The position numbers and the translations under genes are program-made. The notes below the pieces were generated by a model. That model did no database searches. It had not been told where the DNA came from and saw only the letters and a program-made list of their open reading frames with translations. DNA of 64,000 nt from Aquiflexum balticum DSM 16537 (GTDB lineage: Bacteria; Bacteroidota; Bacteroidia; Cytophagales; Cyclobacteriaceae). The stretch covers positions 3,862,001-3,926,000 of the forward strand of contig NZ_LT838813.1 of assembly GCF_900176595.1 (NCBI RefSeq), written 5' to 3'. This document shows, piece by piece, positions 1 to 7,892 of this stretch (its first letter is position 1; each line of letters starts with the position of its first letter).

Positions 1-620
1 TCGGCTTTAGAAGTTACTTTGGGTCTACTTACGTTTTCTGTGAAAGCATAAAACTTATTTGCCATGCCGGAGGCTTTGATCTCATAATCTGTATATCCAT
101 CTCCGATGACATAGATTTCACCTTCCAGATTCAAATTTTTGATGGTTTCCGGTTTCCCGCCATTTTTTGATAGGATATTTTCCCGGTTGAAATCTACAAT
201 TTTTCCGGATTCATCGTACACAAATTCATTGGCAAAAACATTTTCAGCCTTGATTCCATATTCGCCCACAATGGGAGTGATAAAATCCTTGAATCCGTTG
301 GATATAATGATAATGTTGTCAGCATTTTCCTCAAAAAACTCCTTATTTCGCTGAAATGATTTGGAAACTTTGTTTTTCAATTCTACAATCAATTCACTGA
401 TCTGGGGCTTGGTGGCTTCTAAAATATGCAGTCTTCTTTCTAAACTTTCCCTAAAATTAAGACTTCCTTCCATTCCCATATCGGTAATATCTTTGATAGC
501 CTGTAATTTTCTTGAACGGTCCGGATCATTGGACAGGCTGATTTCACCTAATACATCTAAAGCTTCTACTTGTGTAAATGTACTGTCAAAGTCAATGATA
601 AATTTCTTGCTATTGGGCAT
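1..620 (-). CDS. HAD-family phosphoserine phosphatase-like protein, partial (3' part beyond left edge)
   Basis: The ATG is at 620 and the frame stays open to base 1, giving 206 residues with no stop. The HAD motifs are in order: motif I with nucleophile pair D10-F-D12-S-T, motif II serine in IISNGF (S107), a lysine in SKNGGK (near 152), and motif IV GDGYTD (D174, D178). This spacing fits the SerB-type HAD-IB group, which removes phosphate from phosphoserine. The chain continues past the usual end of such a domain (AFTENVSRP and on). In Cyclobacteriaceae I recall a HAD domain fused to the N-terminus of 3-phosphoglycerate dehydrogenase, so this could be the first half of a SerB-SerA fusion; the needed sequence is outside the window. 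The phosphatase fold is well supported, the substrate is inferred. Confidence 0.8.
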   Translation of the reverse strand, partial: MPNSKKFIIDFDSTFTQVEALDVLGEISLSNDPDRSRKLQAIKDITDMGMEGSLNFRESLERRLHILEATKPQISELIVELKNKVSKSFQRNKEFFEENADNIIIISNGFKDFITPIVGEYGIKAENVFANEFVYDESGKIVDFNRENILSKNGGKPETIKNLNLEGEIYVIGDGYTDYEIKASGMANKFYAFTENVSRPKVTSKA

Positions 621-757
621 TACTGTTATGAAGTTTTTACAATATCTCCTCAAAATTAGAATATTATTAAAAAAGAATGCTTTTTATTACCTAAAATACT
701 TTGTGACTTTTGATACAATTTTCATGAAATCGATTGAAAAGGATTTAATCGAGCTTA

Positions 758-1246
758 TCAGATCAGACTTTCTCCGGTCAATTCGTTGACCAACCATTTT
801 ATTTCCAGGTTTTCATCATATTCGGCGTCAAGTATAAATTTTTCTTTGTTAACAAGAAATTTATAAATAAACCAATCTGTCTTTGGAGTTGGAATATCCA
901 GGATTTGACCAAGGGAGAGCCATTCCAATGTTCCTTCATTACAATGCGGGGGAGATACCTTGTCGATTTCGGCCAAATACACATAACTAATCCAATTGTA
1001 TTTAGTCGGGGATGTTTCTGTCAGGATTCCGCAAAATTCCATTGTCCTGACCTTGATTCCAGTTTCCTCCAAAGTCTCTCTGATGGCTCCGGCCTGAGGT
1101 GTTTCAAATGGATCCAATTTACCGCCAATAGGGGTATAAAGGTCTTTATTCGGTTCCTTAAGACGCTTCAAGAGCAAAAAGTCATCTTCATTTTTCAGCA
1201 CACAGATGGTAGCTGCTGTTTTTATTCCAAGTGGTATGGTGCTCAT
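758..1246 (-). CDS. Nudix hydrolase (MutT-like)
   Basis: 162 residues with a near-complete Nudix box: GGKLDPFE, seven residues, RETLEETGI, matching G-x5-E-x7-RE-U-x-EE-x-G-U. Nudix enzymes cleave nucleoside diphosphates linked to another group and need Mg2+ bound by the box glutamates. The N-terminus (about residues 8-30) is a typical MutT first strand with basic residues before the box, so an oxidised or non-canonical NTP is a plausible substrate, but specificity cannot be read here. The ATG overlaps the stop of the upstream acetyltransferase gene by four bases (ATGA), so the two are probably translated together. Confidence 0.9.
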   Translation of the reverse strand: MSTIPLGIKTAATICVLKNEDDFLLLKRLKEPNKDLYTPIGGKLDPFETPQAGAIRETLEETGIKVRTMEFCGILTETSPTKYNWISYVYLAEIDKVSPPHCNEGTLEWLSLGQILDIPTPKTDWFIYKFLVNKEKFILDAEYDENLEIKWLVNELTGESLI

Positions 1247-1866
1247 CTATCCAATAATTTTTGAAATAACTCTATAAACTGTCCGACATGAATCCCATCC
1301 ATCAGGGCATGGTGTACGTGGATGGATACAGGCATGGTTTTGATTCCTTCTGATTCTATAACCTGTCCAAATGAAATCTTTGGGCAGGAATCTGGAAAAG
1401 AAAAACTTCTGGCATGTGAAATTGAAGTGAAGTCTATCCAAGGAATGGAAGAGAAATGGATGACATTATCTCCCGAACCCGCAGGATCAAGTCCTGTGGT
1501 GTTCCTTACCTTTTCTATTTCTATTTTAGCCGATTTTTCGAATTCTTTAAAATCTTCAAGGTAATCCATATAAGAAAAGCCGAATGTTCCATTATCCCTG
1601 TTGATGGTGGGTGATGCATTGATTTTGTCATAGATAAGTACTTGGCCATTCTTGATTCTATACTTAAATGCTTCTATAGAATTAGCTGCTTGTAGTGAAG
1701 CATGGAGGTAATATAGGAAAAATGAGCTCCCTATTGATTTGGATGAATTATATGCTTTAGTACAATTAACGCGAACTGTTACTCCAAAAAACGGTTCTTC
1801 AAATTTACTGAAAAATAAAAAGTGGTCTTTTCTGGACCACTTTTCAATATCAAGAATCCTATACAT
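1243..1866 (-). CDS. Chloramphenicol acetyltransferase-family protein
   Basis: 207 residues, close to the ~215 usual for type A chloramphenicol acetyltransferases (CAT). The signature HHALMDG is at 185-191, giving the catalytic general base H186 and structural D190; the N-terminus has the W-x-R-K-x-H-F pattern (W10-F16) typical of the family. CATs are cytoplasmic trimers that move acetyl from acetyl-CoA to a hydroxyl. Chromosomal copies in Bacteroidota often have unproven drug activity, so resistance should not be assumed. It is the first gene of a two-gene unit with the Nudix hydrolase (4-base overlap). A perfect 10-bp hairpin lies inside codons 8-16. Confidence 0.87.
   Translation of the reverse strand: MYRILDIEKWSRKDHFLFFSKFEEPFFGVTVRVNCTKAYNSSKSIGSSFFLYYLHASLQAANSIEAFKYRIKNGQVLIYDKINASPTINRDNGTFGFSYMDYLEDFKEFEKSAKIEIEKVRNTTGLDPAGSGDNVIHFSSIPWIDFTSISHARSFSFPDSCPKISFGQVIESEGIKTMPVSIHVHHALMDGIHVGQFIELFQKLLDR
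1818..1844 (-). promoter_or_regulatory. Terminator-like hairpin inside the 5' end of the CAT-family gene
   Basis: AAAAGTGGTC at 1818-1827 pairs perfectly with GACCACTTTT at 1835-1844 around a 7-base loop. Read in the direction of the gene it is followed by a run of T (ACTTTTTATTT), as in an intrinsic terminator or attenuator. It falls in codons for the conserved W-x-R-K-D-H segment, so the palindrome may be a by-product of those codons. Confidence 0.35.
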
Positions 1867-1876
1867 AGATAAGGTT

Positions 1877-2728
1877 TTATTTGATAGACTTGATCAATCT
1901 TTCATTTAGTCCCACATAATCAGGATTCTTTGCTTCTCTTGCCATTTCCATGGATTTTGTTGCACTGTCAATCGCTTCTTTCTTCATTCCCAAAGCCAGT
2001 TCAATTTTAGCTTTCAGATGCATTGTCCAATACTTAGGATCATCATTTACGGATTTGGTTATCCATTCGTAAGCTTTTGGCATATCCTTATTATTGGTAA
2101 AGTAGTAATTGGCTGCCTGATAATATAAACCTGGATTTTGAGGTTCCTGGTCGATTACAAGTTCCTTGATTTGTTGCATCACTATGCTGTCCACTTCTGT
2201 TTCAATCCTAAATTTAACCCTGGTATTCTCCCATTTGATCGCGACAGATGTTCCTGTATCTGTAATATCCACAAAATTGATTTCCATGGTTTCATATTTT
2301 TGACCTGTTTTTCCAGGCTTGACCTTAAATCTCAATACATCATCGGAAGAATCATAGCCCACAGCTCCCCAAAGCTTGGTGTTGGATGATAGAATTATAG
2401 TCCATTCTGTTTTGCCCGGTATTGAATACAAGGCGTAAGAACCCTCCGGCACTTCATTTCCTTCAATTTTTACTTTGGTTTTGAAAGTAATAATAGTAGC
2501 TGCATTTGCCCCGGTTCTCCATACTTCTCCATATGGAACCAATTCTCCGAATATTTTTCTCCCTTTCGTACTAGGACGGCTATATTCAATGTTTACATCG
2601 GTAAGTCCAATTTTTTGACTTATGGAAGCAGCTGGACTTGCCTGTGGCATTTGGATTTGTTGGGCAGCCAATTCAGTGAAAAATAGGCTGAATAATATCA
2701 ATTGCAATAATATTGATTTGCTTTTCAT
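1877..2728 (-). CDS. DUF2911 domain protein, exported, with C-terminal helical repeats
   Basis: 283 residues. Residues 1-22 form a signal peptide ending in LAAQ. Residues about 25-170 match DUF2911 as I know it from Bacteroidota (Q-x-P-x-x-S-P-A-A-S at the start, then YSRPSTKGRKIFG and GEVWRTGAN). The last ~110 residues are helical and resemble two or three TPR-like units (YYQAANYYF, AYEWITKSVNDDPKYW). The likely location is periplasm or outer-membrane face. The molecular role of DUF2911 is not established. It is monocistronic and divergent from the dehydrogenase at 2931. Confidence 0.85.
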   Translation of the reverse strand: MKSKSILLQLILFSLFFTELAAQQIQMPQASPAASISQKIGLTDVNIEYSRPSTKGRKIFGELVPYGEVWRTGANAATIITFKTKVKIEGNEVPEGSYALYSIPGKTEWTIILSSNTKLWGAVGYDSSDDVLRFKVKPGKTGQKYETMEINFVDITDTGTSVAIKWENTRVKFRIETEVDSIVMQQIKELVIDQEPQNPGLYYQAANYYFTNNKDMPKAYEWITKSVNDDPKYWTMHLKAKIELALGMKKEAIDSATKSMEMAREAKNPDYVGLNERLIKSIK

Positions 2729-2769
2729 TTTTTTGTATGTTAATTTAGTTGAATTAGATCGCTCAGCTT

Positions 2770-2777
2770 CAAAGATA
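2770..2777 (-). promoter_or_regulatory. Candidate Bacteroidota -7 element (TATCTTTG)
   Basis: On the minus strand TATCTTTG matches TAnnTTTG, 42 bases before the DUF2911 ATG. No good -33 TTTG was seen at ideal spacing, so support is from the -7 element and its position only. Confidence 0.4.
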
Positions 2778-2930
2778 ACAAATTAATCAAAATCAATTAT
2801 CGAAAAAAAAGTAAGTTAAAAGAGGCCTGGTAAAATAAAAATAGAATATGACCTCTTGTTGAATTTTATGTTTTTTTAATTAGGGATTTGAAAATTATTT
2901 AAGGGAAATTTTAAATTTAAATTGTTTGTA

Positions 2931-3851
2931 ATGGGTATTGCAATTATTTCTCCTGGTAGGGAGGTGAAAAAATGGAAAGAAAATTTCTATGTTCTGGACA
3001 AGTCCATTAGAGTTCAAGTGTACCCTGAAATATCTGATAAAGAAGCCGTAGAAGCAGTTTTACTATGGCAGCATCCAAAAGGGATTTTAAATCAATTTCC
3101 AAATCTTAAGTTGATATGCTCTATGGGAGCTGGTGTGGATCATATACTCAGCGACCAAAGTATACCGTCCCATATTCCCATCGTCAGGATTGTAGATGAA
3201 AAGCTTACCTACTCCATGACCAATTATGCTTTAATGGGTATTCTGAATTATCACCGTCAGATTTTTAGGTATCAGCTCAACCAAAAAAAGAAAATATGGG
3301 ATATGAGTAATCCCGAGATCGACATACATGTAGGAGTAATGGGGGTGGGGGCACTTGGAGGTGATTTGGTAGACAAGCTTCTCTATATGGGTATTCCTGT
3401 TTCAGGATATGGGAACAGTCCAAAATCCGGTTTAAATTTTCCCTATTACTTTGGTGATCAGCTCAATGATTTTTTGGCCCAAGTTAATGTGATTGTCTGT
3501 ATGCTTCCTTTAACTCCCCAAACAGAGAACATCCTGAATATCAGTCTTTTTGAAAATTGCAATAAGGGAACCTATCTTATCAATGTTGCGAGAGGTCGGC
3601 ATTTGGTAGAAGAAGATTTACTTGAGGCTTTGGATAAAGGATATCTTTCAGGAGCACTTCTTGATGTTTATAGAAAAGAGCCCTTACCAAAAGACCATCC
3701 TTTCTGGGAAAGAAATGAAATAACAATTACCCCACATATTGCCAGTGTAACCAATCCTGATGCTGCTGCGCCTCAGATAATTGATAATTACAAAAGATTA
3801 AAGAACAGTCAACCATTAATCAACCAAATAAACTTAACTCTTGGATATTAA
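2931..3851 (+). CDS. D-2-hydroxyacid dehydrogenase (glyoxylate/hydroxypyruvate reductase A type)
   Basis: 306 residues from the ATG at 2931; an in-frame TTG at 2922 is possible but less likely. The NAD(P) site GVMGVGALGG (about 137-146) is the Rossmann GxGxxG. The catalytic residues of the family are visible: R in NVARGRHLVEEDLL, E in YRKEPLP and H in TPHIASVT. The full length and PQTENILN segment resemble GhrA, which reduces glyoxylate or hydroxypyruvate with NADPH in the cytoplasm. The gene is followed 11 bases later by the universal stress protein, suggesting one transcript. Exact substrate is not determined. Confidence 0.87.
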   Translation: MGIAIISPGREVKKWKENFYVLDKSIRVQVYPEISDKEAVEAVLLWQHPKGILNQFPNLKLICSMGAGVDHILSDQSIPSHIPIVRIVDEKLTYSMTNYALMGILNYHRQIFRYQLNQKKKIWDMSNPEIDIHVGVMGVGALGGDLVDKLLYMGIPVSGYGNSPKSGLNFPYYFGDQLNDFLAQVNVIVCMLPLTPQTENILNISLFENCNKGTYLINVARGRHLVEEDLLEALDKGYLSGALLDVYRKEPLPKDHPFWERNEITITPHIASVTNPDAAAPQIIDNYKRLKNSQPLINQINLTLGY

Positions 3852-3862
3852 AAAGTGAACTT

Positions 3863-4708
3863 ATGAACACTACTTTTAGAATTGTTTGCCCAACCGATTT
3901 CTCGGAATGTTCTTTAAATGCCATAGAATATGCCGCTAAATTAGGTGAAATGTATCAATCGGAACTTTATCTTTTTCATGTTCCAGATGCAGAAGATTAT
4001 AAAAAACTGTCATTCAGAGATTTACACTCTGGAGGTCAATATTCTTTTATAAAAAAGAAATTGAACAGTCTGGTAGAAATAGTCGCTAATGAAAGTATTC
4101 CAAATGGATTGAAATCCTGTAAAGGAGAATTCAAAGAAGGAAAGACAGTGAGCACTATTTTGGAATTTGTAAAAGATGTTAAAGCAAATCTAATCGTCAT
4201 TGGTACTGAAGGTGTCAATGATTTCAAAAAAAACTATGTCGGAACCCGGTCCAGTAAAATAGTCGAAAAATCGGAAATCGATGTTTTGGTGATTCCAAGG
4301 AAAGTTTTTTTTAAGACTCCCAAAAAATTTGTTTATGCGACGGACTATATTGAAGAAGACAAACTGGCCATTCAGAAAGTCGTTGAGATGGCGTCATTTT
4401 GGGAAAGTGAAATTGATATAGTCCATGTAAGCACAAAGGTAAATTCAATTGATAAATCTTTGCACATGACAATGGTTGAGGAAATCAAACCATTTATAAA
4501 GTATTCCAAAATAAATTATGTTTTAAAATCCTACAGGGATGAACCTGGTCTGGGATTAGAAAATTATCTCATAATTTCAAAAGGCGATATGCTGGTAACA
4601 TTGAGTAAAAAGAAATCCTGGTTTGAGCAGATCTTTACCAACAATTTATCACGGAAGATGTCCTATTTTATAAACAAACCCTTACTTGTCATAAAAAACC
4701 TTTCATGA
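3863..4708 (+). CDS. Universal stress protein, tandem UspA domains
   Basis: 281 residues built as two UspA-like halves: residues 1-145 (start VCPTDFSECSLNAIEYAAKLG, nucleotide-binding end VIGTEG...STKIVEKSE-like GTRSSKIVEKSEIDVLVIP) and 150-281 (KFVYATDY start, NNLSRKMSYFINKPLLVI end). In the first half the G-x-x-x-S/T of the ATP-binding motif is present in altered form; the second half lacks a clear one. Two-domain Usp proteins are common in Bacteroidota and are cytoplasmic stress proteins with no defined reaction. It lies 11 bases after the dehydrogenase gene. Confidence 0.85.
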   Translation: MNTTFRIVCPTDFSECSLNAIEYAAKLGEMYQSELYLFHVPDAEDYKKLSFRDLHSGGQYSFIKKKLNSLVEIVANESIPNGLKSCKGEFKEGKTVSTILEFVKDVKANLIVIGTEGVNDFKKNYVGTRSSKIVEKSEIDVLVIPRKVFFKTPKKFVYATDYIEEDKLAIQKVVEMASFWESEIDIVHVSTKVNSIDKSLHMTMVEEIKPFIKYSKINYVLKSYRDEPGLGLENYLIISKGDMLVTLSKKKSWFEQIFTNNLSRKMSYFINKPLLVIKNLS

Positions 4709-4754
4709 TCTTATCATGCTTTGCAAAGCCAGTTTTACTCTTTTCTTTTGAATC

Positions 4755-4955
4755 GAGGCTGTCACATAAATCGTCTTTCAAATTTTATTGCCTAATAAAG
4801 AATAGGTTTACAATTTGGCCCTTTGTAGCTTAGTGCCTTTGTGGTTAAAACTGTTCAAAAATGCCACAAAGGCAAAAAGACTCAAAGTTTATTTAAATCT
4901 AATCCCAGATAATATCAGGATATAATATTGGGGATTTCACTTATGAGACAGCCTC
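4755..4955. mobile_element. 201-bp miniature inverted-repeat element (MITE-like)
   Basis: The ends are GAGGCTGTCACATAA (4755-4769) and TTATGAGACAGCCTC (4941-4955), inverted repeats agreeing at 14 of 15 positions. GAGGCTGTCTCA is, from memory, a common terminal repeat of Bacteroidota DDE insertion sequences. The inside has no gene but has a perfect 11-bp inverted repeat, TGCCTTTGTGG (4834-4844) and CCACAAAGGCA (4864-4874). No clear target duplication was seen. The right end stops one base before the stop codon of the PAP2 gene. Confidence 0.6.
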
Positions 4956-4956
4956 T

Positions 4957-5529
4957 TTACTTTTTATAAATCTGTACTTTTTGATTGATTATCCTGAAAA
5001 TGTAAAAAGAAACAGACCCACTTAAAATTCCTACAATAGCTCCTGCCATCACATCACCGGGATAATGAACACCTAAATAAATTCTGGTGTACGAAAATAA
5101 AACTGCCCATAGAAAAAGCCACCTTACAGCAATATACTTATGGGAAATACCTAAGGTCATGATAGTGGCAATCCCAAAGCTGTTAGCAGCATGCGAAGAG
5201 GCAAAGCTAAATCCCCCACTACAGTTTCCGTAATGGTGGATGAGCCCTTCCAAACTGGCATCTCGACAAGGCCGTAGCCTTTCGAAGTAAGGTTTCATCA
5301 GAGCTGAAGTAGTCTTATCTGCCAATAAAATGGTCAACCCAACTGCCAGAAAAATCCACCAACTGTTTGTTCCATAAGTTTTTATGATGAGATAGGATAA
5401 AAAAATATAAAGTGGTACCCATGGCAAGGTTTGGGTAAATTGATAGACAATTGGATCAAAAAAGTCCGAATGAAAGCTATTCAGAAATAAAAACAGCCGC
5501 TGATCGAGTTCACTAATTTTTTCAAGCAT
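4957..5529 (-). CDS. PAP2-family membrane phosphatase
   Basis: 190 residues from the ATG at 5529; a longer reading from a TTG at 5559 would overlap hemF. The three phosphatase motifs are visible: K-PYFERLRPC (KxxxxxxRP), ASSHAANSFG (the PSGH motif with the first residue changed) and TRIYLGVHYPGD (SRxxxxxHxxxD with T for S). About five hydrophobic segments place it in the inner membrane, where such enzymes dephosphorylate undecaprenyl pyrophosphate or phosphatidic-acid-type lipids. It lies 27 bases after hemF. Its 3' end directly abuts the MITE-like element, which may have set the present C-terminus. Confidence 0.88.
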   Translation of the reverse strand: MLEKISELDQRLFLFLNSFHSDFFDPIVYQFTQTLPWVPLYIFLSYLIIKTYGTNSWWIFLAVGLTILLADKTTSALMKPYFERLRPCRDASLEGLIHHYGNCSGGFSFASSHAANSFGIATIMTLGISHKYIAVRWLFLWAVLFSYTRIYLGVHYPGDVMAGAIVGILSGSVSFYIFRIINQKVQIYKK

Positions 5530-5555
5530 TGTTTCGGTTTTCAAATGACTATTTT

Positions 5556-6455
5556 TCAATTCATATTGGTCCAGTCAACACCTTTTTTTAGGTATTCAAG
5601 AGTCAGTACTTCCCTGGAACCCGCCTCGGGTTGATTCATATATTCCCATTGGGCAGTAGGGGGCATACTCATCAGAATACTCTCCGTCCTGCCGTTTGTG
5701 TCCAAGCCGAATTTAGTTCCTGCATCCCAAACCAAATTGAATTCCACATAACGTCCCCGGCGAAGATATTGCCATTTCTTTTCATTTTCCCCATAAGACA
5801 GAGATTGGTTTTTGGTCATTAAATGTCTGTAAATCTGAGGAAACAAGTAGCCTATTGATTTGACAAATTCAAAAACACCAGCCATTTCAATAGTGTCTTC
5901 ACTGAATAACCGATCGAAAAATATACCTCCTATTCCTCTTGTTTCATTTCTGTGTTTGATAAAAAAATAGTCATCAGCCCATTTTTTGAATTTCGGGTAG
6001 TAATCTGGATTGAAACGATCACAAGTTTCCTTTACCTTTTGATGGAAATAAACTGCATCATCAAGATTGATATAATGAGGAGTCAAATCTATACCGCCTC
6101 CAAACCATTTCACTCCATTACTCATTTCAAAATAACGGATATTCATATGGATAATGGGTACCATGGGACTTTCAGGATGGATTACAATGGATACTCCCGT
6201 GGCATAAAAATCAGCTTTTTCCAGTTGAAGTTTGTTCAGTATTTTTTCTGGGGTCGGACCTTCTACTGCGGAGAATGCAACCCCACCTTTTTCAATAACA
6301 TTACCGTTTTGAATAATTCTTGTCCTTCCTCCACCACCTTCAGACCGCGTCCATTTGTCCTCTTTGAATTTTGCTTTTCCGTCTCCAGCCTCAAGTTCTT
6401 TGCAAATATGGTCTTGAATAGCCATGAAATCTTGGGCAATTGTAATTTTATCCAT
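5556..6455 (-). CDS. hemF: Oxygen-dependent coproporphyrinogen III oxidase
   Basis: 299 residues, the usual HemF length. The family core is clear: IIHMNIRYFE (about 112-121), WFGGGIDLTPHY, KKWADDYFFIKHRNETRGIGGIFFD, and YVEFNLVWDAGTKFGL near the C-terminus. HemF oxidatively decarboxylates coproporphyrinogen III to protoporphyrinogen IX with O2 in the cytoplasm, a haem synthesis step, which implies aerobic life. It sits between the TrpF-like gene (39 bases upstream) and PAP2, all in the same direction. Start ATG at 6455 fits the family N-terminus. Confidence 0.95.
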   Translation of the reverse strand: MDKITIAQDFMAIQDHICKELEAGDGKAKFKEDKWTRSEGGGGRTRIIQNGNVIEKGGVAFSAVEGPTPEKILNKLQLEKADFYATGVSIVIHPESPMVPIIHMNIRYFEMSNGVKWFGGGIDLTPHYINLDDAVYFHQKVKETCDRFNPDYYPKFKKWADDYFFIKHRNETRGIGGIFFDRLFSEDTIEMAGVFEFVKSIGYLFPQIYRHLMTKNQSLSYGENEKKWQYLRRGRYVEFNLVWDAGTKFGLDTNGRTESILMSMPPTAQWEYMNQPEAGSREVLTLEYLKKGVDWTNMN

Positions 6456-6494
6456 TGTTTTTTCTGTAAAAAAAGCAGATTGAACTTGTTCTTT

Positions 6495-7121
6495 TTAGTC
6501 TTCGGTTTCCAAAGATTCCAATACATCTGCCAATTCGTCGAAATCCTTCAATCCCGGCTTGATTTCATTTCCTCCTTCCAAGGATATCCCTTTAATGCCC
6601 GTTTGCTCAACAATTGGAATCACGTTATCGGCCTGAAAACCAAATCCCAATAATACCTCACAATGGGCTGATAGTTCTTTGATCTGATCAATAACAGCTT
6701 TATTCATTTTCAGGGTTTCGGAACTTAAATGAAGGATTATATTGAAATCACTATAGGAATCGGCTTTTTTGGTGAGTTCTACCAAATCCTCAAGATTTTC
6801 CAATTTTTGTTTGAGAATCAGCCTGTATTTGGTATTGACCAACATCTTTAAATAAAACTCTTCCTGAATTTCCACATATTGGATTTCGGGGTATTCCTGT
6901 AAAATCTCTAGAATTCTATCCGGATGCGTATAGGTAAATTCACCAACGAATTCAACACCGGATAACCAACCTGTGATTTCACTGAATTTTGTAGGGGAAA
7001 CAAAATTTTTATCATTCTCTTCCAGGCTGAATCCCATCAAATTTACCTGCATTCCAGAGCAGTATCTTGCATCAGATAAGTTGTTGATTGATGAGATTTT
7101 GACGAAAGTTTGTAAAGCCAT
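6495..7121 (-). CDS. TrpF-like (phosphoribosylanthranilate isomerase-like) protein, probably non-canonical
   Basis: 208 residues with the TrpF outline: VKISSINNLSDARYCSG at the N-terminus (aligning with the KICG...DA start of TrpF), LGFGFQADNVIPIVE, and SLEGGNEIKPGLKDFDEL near the C-terminus (aligning with the phosphate-binding SGVE...PGxKD). The catalytic cysteine of the KICG motif is replaced (KISS), so isomerase activity is doubtful. No other trp gene is nearby; its neighbour is hemF. It may be a paralogue with a new role in a TIM-barrel fold. Confidence 0.65.
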   Translation of the reverse strand: MALQTFVKISSINNLSDARYCSGMQVNLMGFSLEENDKNFVSPTKFSEITGWLSGVEFVGEFTYTHPDRILEILQEYPEIQYVEIQEEFYLKMLVNTKYRLILKQKLENLEDLVELTKKADSYSDFNIILHLSSETLKMNKAVIDQIKELSAHCEVLLGFGFQADNVIPIVEQTGIKGISLEGGNEIKPGLKDFDELADVLESLETED

Positions 7122-7177
7122 TTTAGGGATTATATTTTTTTATGGCCGCTAAGTTAAAGGATTTCAACATAAAATTG

Positions 7178-7185
7178 TATTTTTG
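7178..7185 (+). promoter_or_regulatory. Candidate -7 promoter element (TATTTTTG)
   Basis: TATTTTTG matches TAnnTTTG, 20 bases before the ATG of the lipoprotein gene at 7206. This would give a short leader of about 15 bases. No strong -33 TTTG seen. Confidence 0.45.
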
Positions 7186-7205
7186 GTCCTGCTATACTTA
7201 ATCAT

Positions 7206-7892
7206 ATGCGCAGCTTACACCCACTTAGAATTATATTTCTTGTTTTTTTTCTTATTTCCTGTTCGGAAACTGAAAATCCAATAACCGACTTCGGCTTGGA
7301 TTATCAGCCTTTGGAAATTGGACTATACTGGGAATATGAAGTCAATGAGATAATCGTATTCGGAGAAGGAGACGAGGAATTAAGTGATTATTTCCTGAGA
7401 GATAGAATAGAATACAGTTATATCAATGCAGAAGGAGAACCGGTTTTTGTTGTGAAAAGGGAAAAATCAGAGAACAGAACTGATTGGATAGCCGTTGGGA
7501 ATTATTCTATGCAGCACAATGATTTTTCTCTCATAAGAAATTTTGAGAATAGCAGAACAGTAAATCTTGTGTTTCCTCCTCAGCTTGATAAAGCATGGGA
7601 TTCACAGGTTCTTAATGCCGAAAAAGAAGATGAATTCAGAATTGAATTTATGGGTACGATTACGGTAGGAGAGCAATCTTTCAGTAGGTCAATACGGGTT
7701 TTGCAGGAAGAGGATGATGATGAAATCACTTTCAGGGATAATCGATACGAAGTTTTTTCCAAAGGTATAGGCCTTGTTGAACAATATTATGAAGTTTTTA
7801 CTTATTGTTCCAGGAATGATTGCCTCGGACAGATGTTGATCGATTCAGGACGTTTTACACACATGAAGATACTCACCTATGGGAAACTTTAG
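7206..7892 (+). CDS. Predicted lipoprotein, function unknown
   Basis: 228 residues. Residues 1-19 are a lipoprotein signal with lipobox L-I-S-C19, followed by SETENP. The mature part starts DYQPLEIGLYWEYEV, a pattern seen in many Bacteroidota lipoproteins with a small beta fold, and is rich in acidic and aromatic residues. A late CSRNDC pair (about 205-210) could form a disulfide. The stop overlaps the start of the subtilase gene by 14 bases, so the two are likely co-translated. The function is not known to me. Confidence 0.75.
   Translation: MRSLHPLRIIFLVFFLISCSETENPITDFGLDYQPLEIGLYWEYEVNEIIVFGEGDEELSDYFLRDRIEYSYINAEGEPVFVVKREKSENRTDWIAVGNYSMQHNDFSLIRNFENSRTVNLVFPPQLDKAWDSQVLNAEKEDEFRIEFMGTITVGEQSFSRSIRVLQEEDDDEITFRDNRYEVFSKGIGLVEQYYEVFTYCSRNDCLGQMLIDSGRFTHMKILTYGKL

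Noticed and set aside
905-1264. Plus-strand open frame across the Nudix gene
   Set aside because: Shadow of the Nudix gene; no family features.
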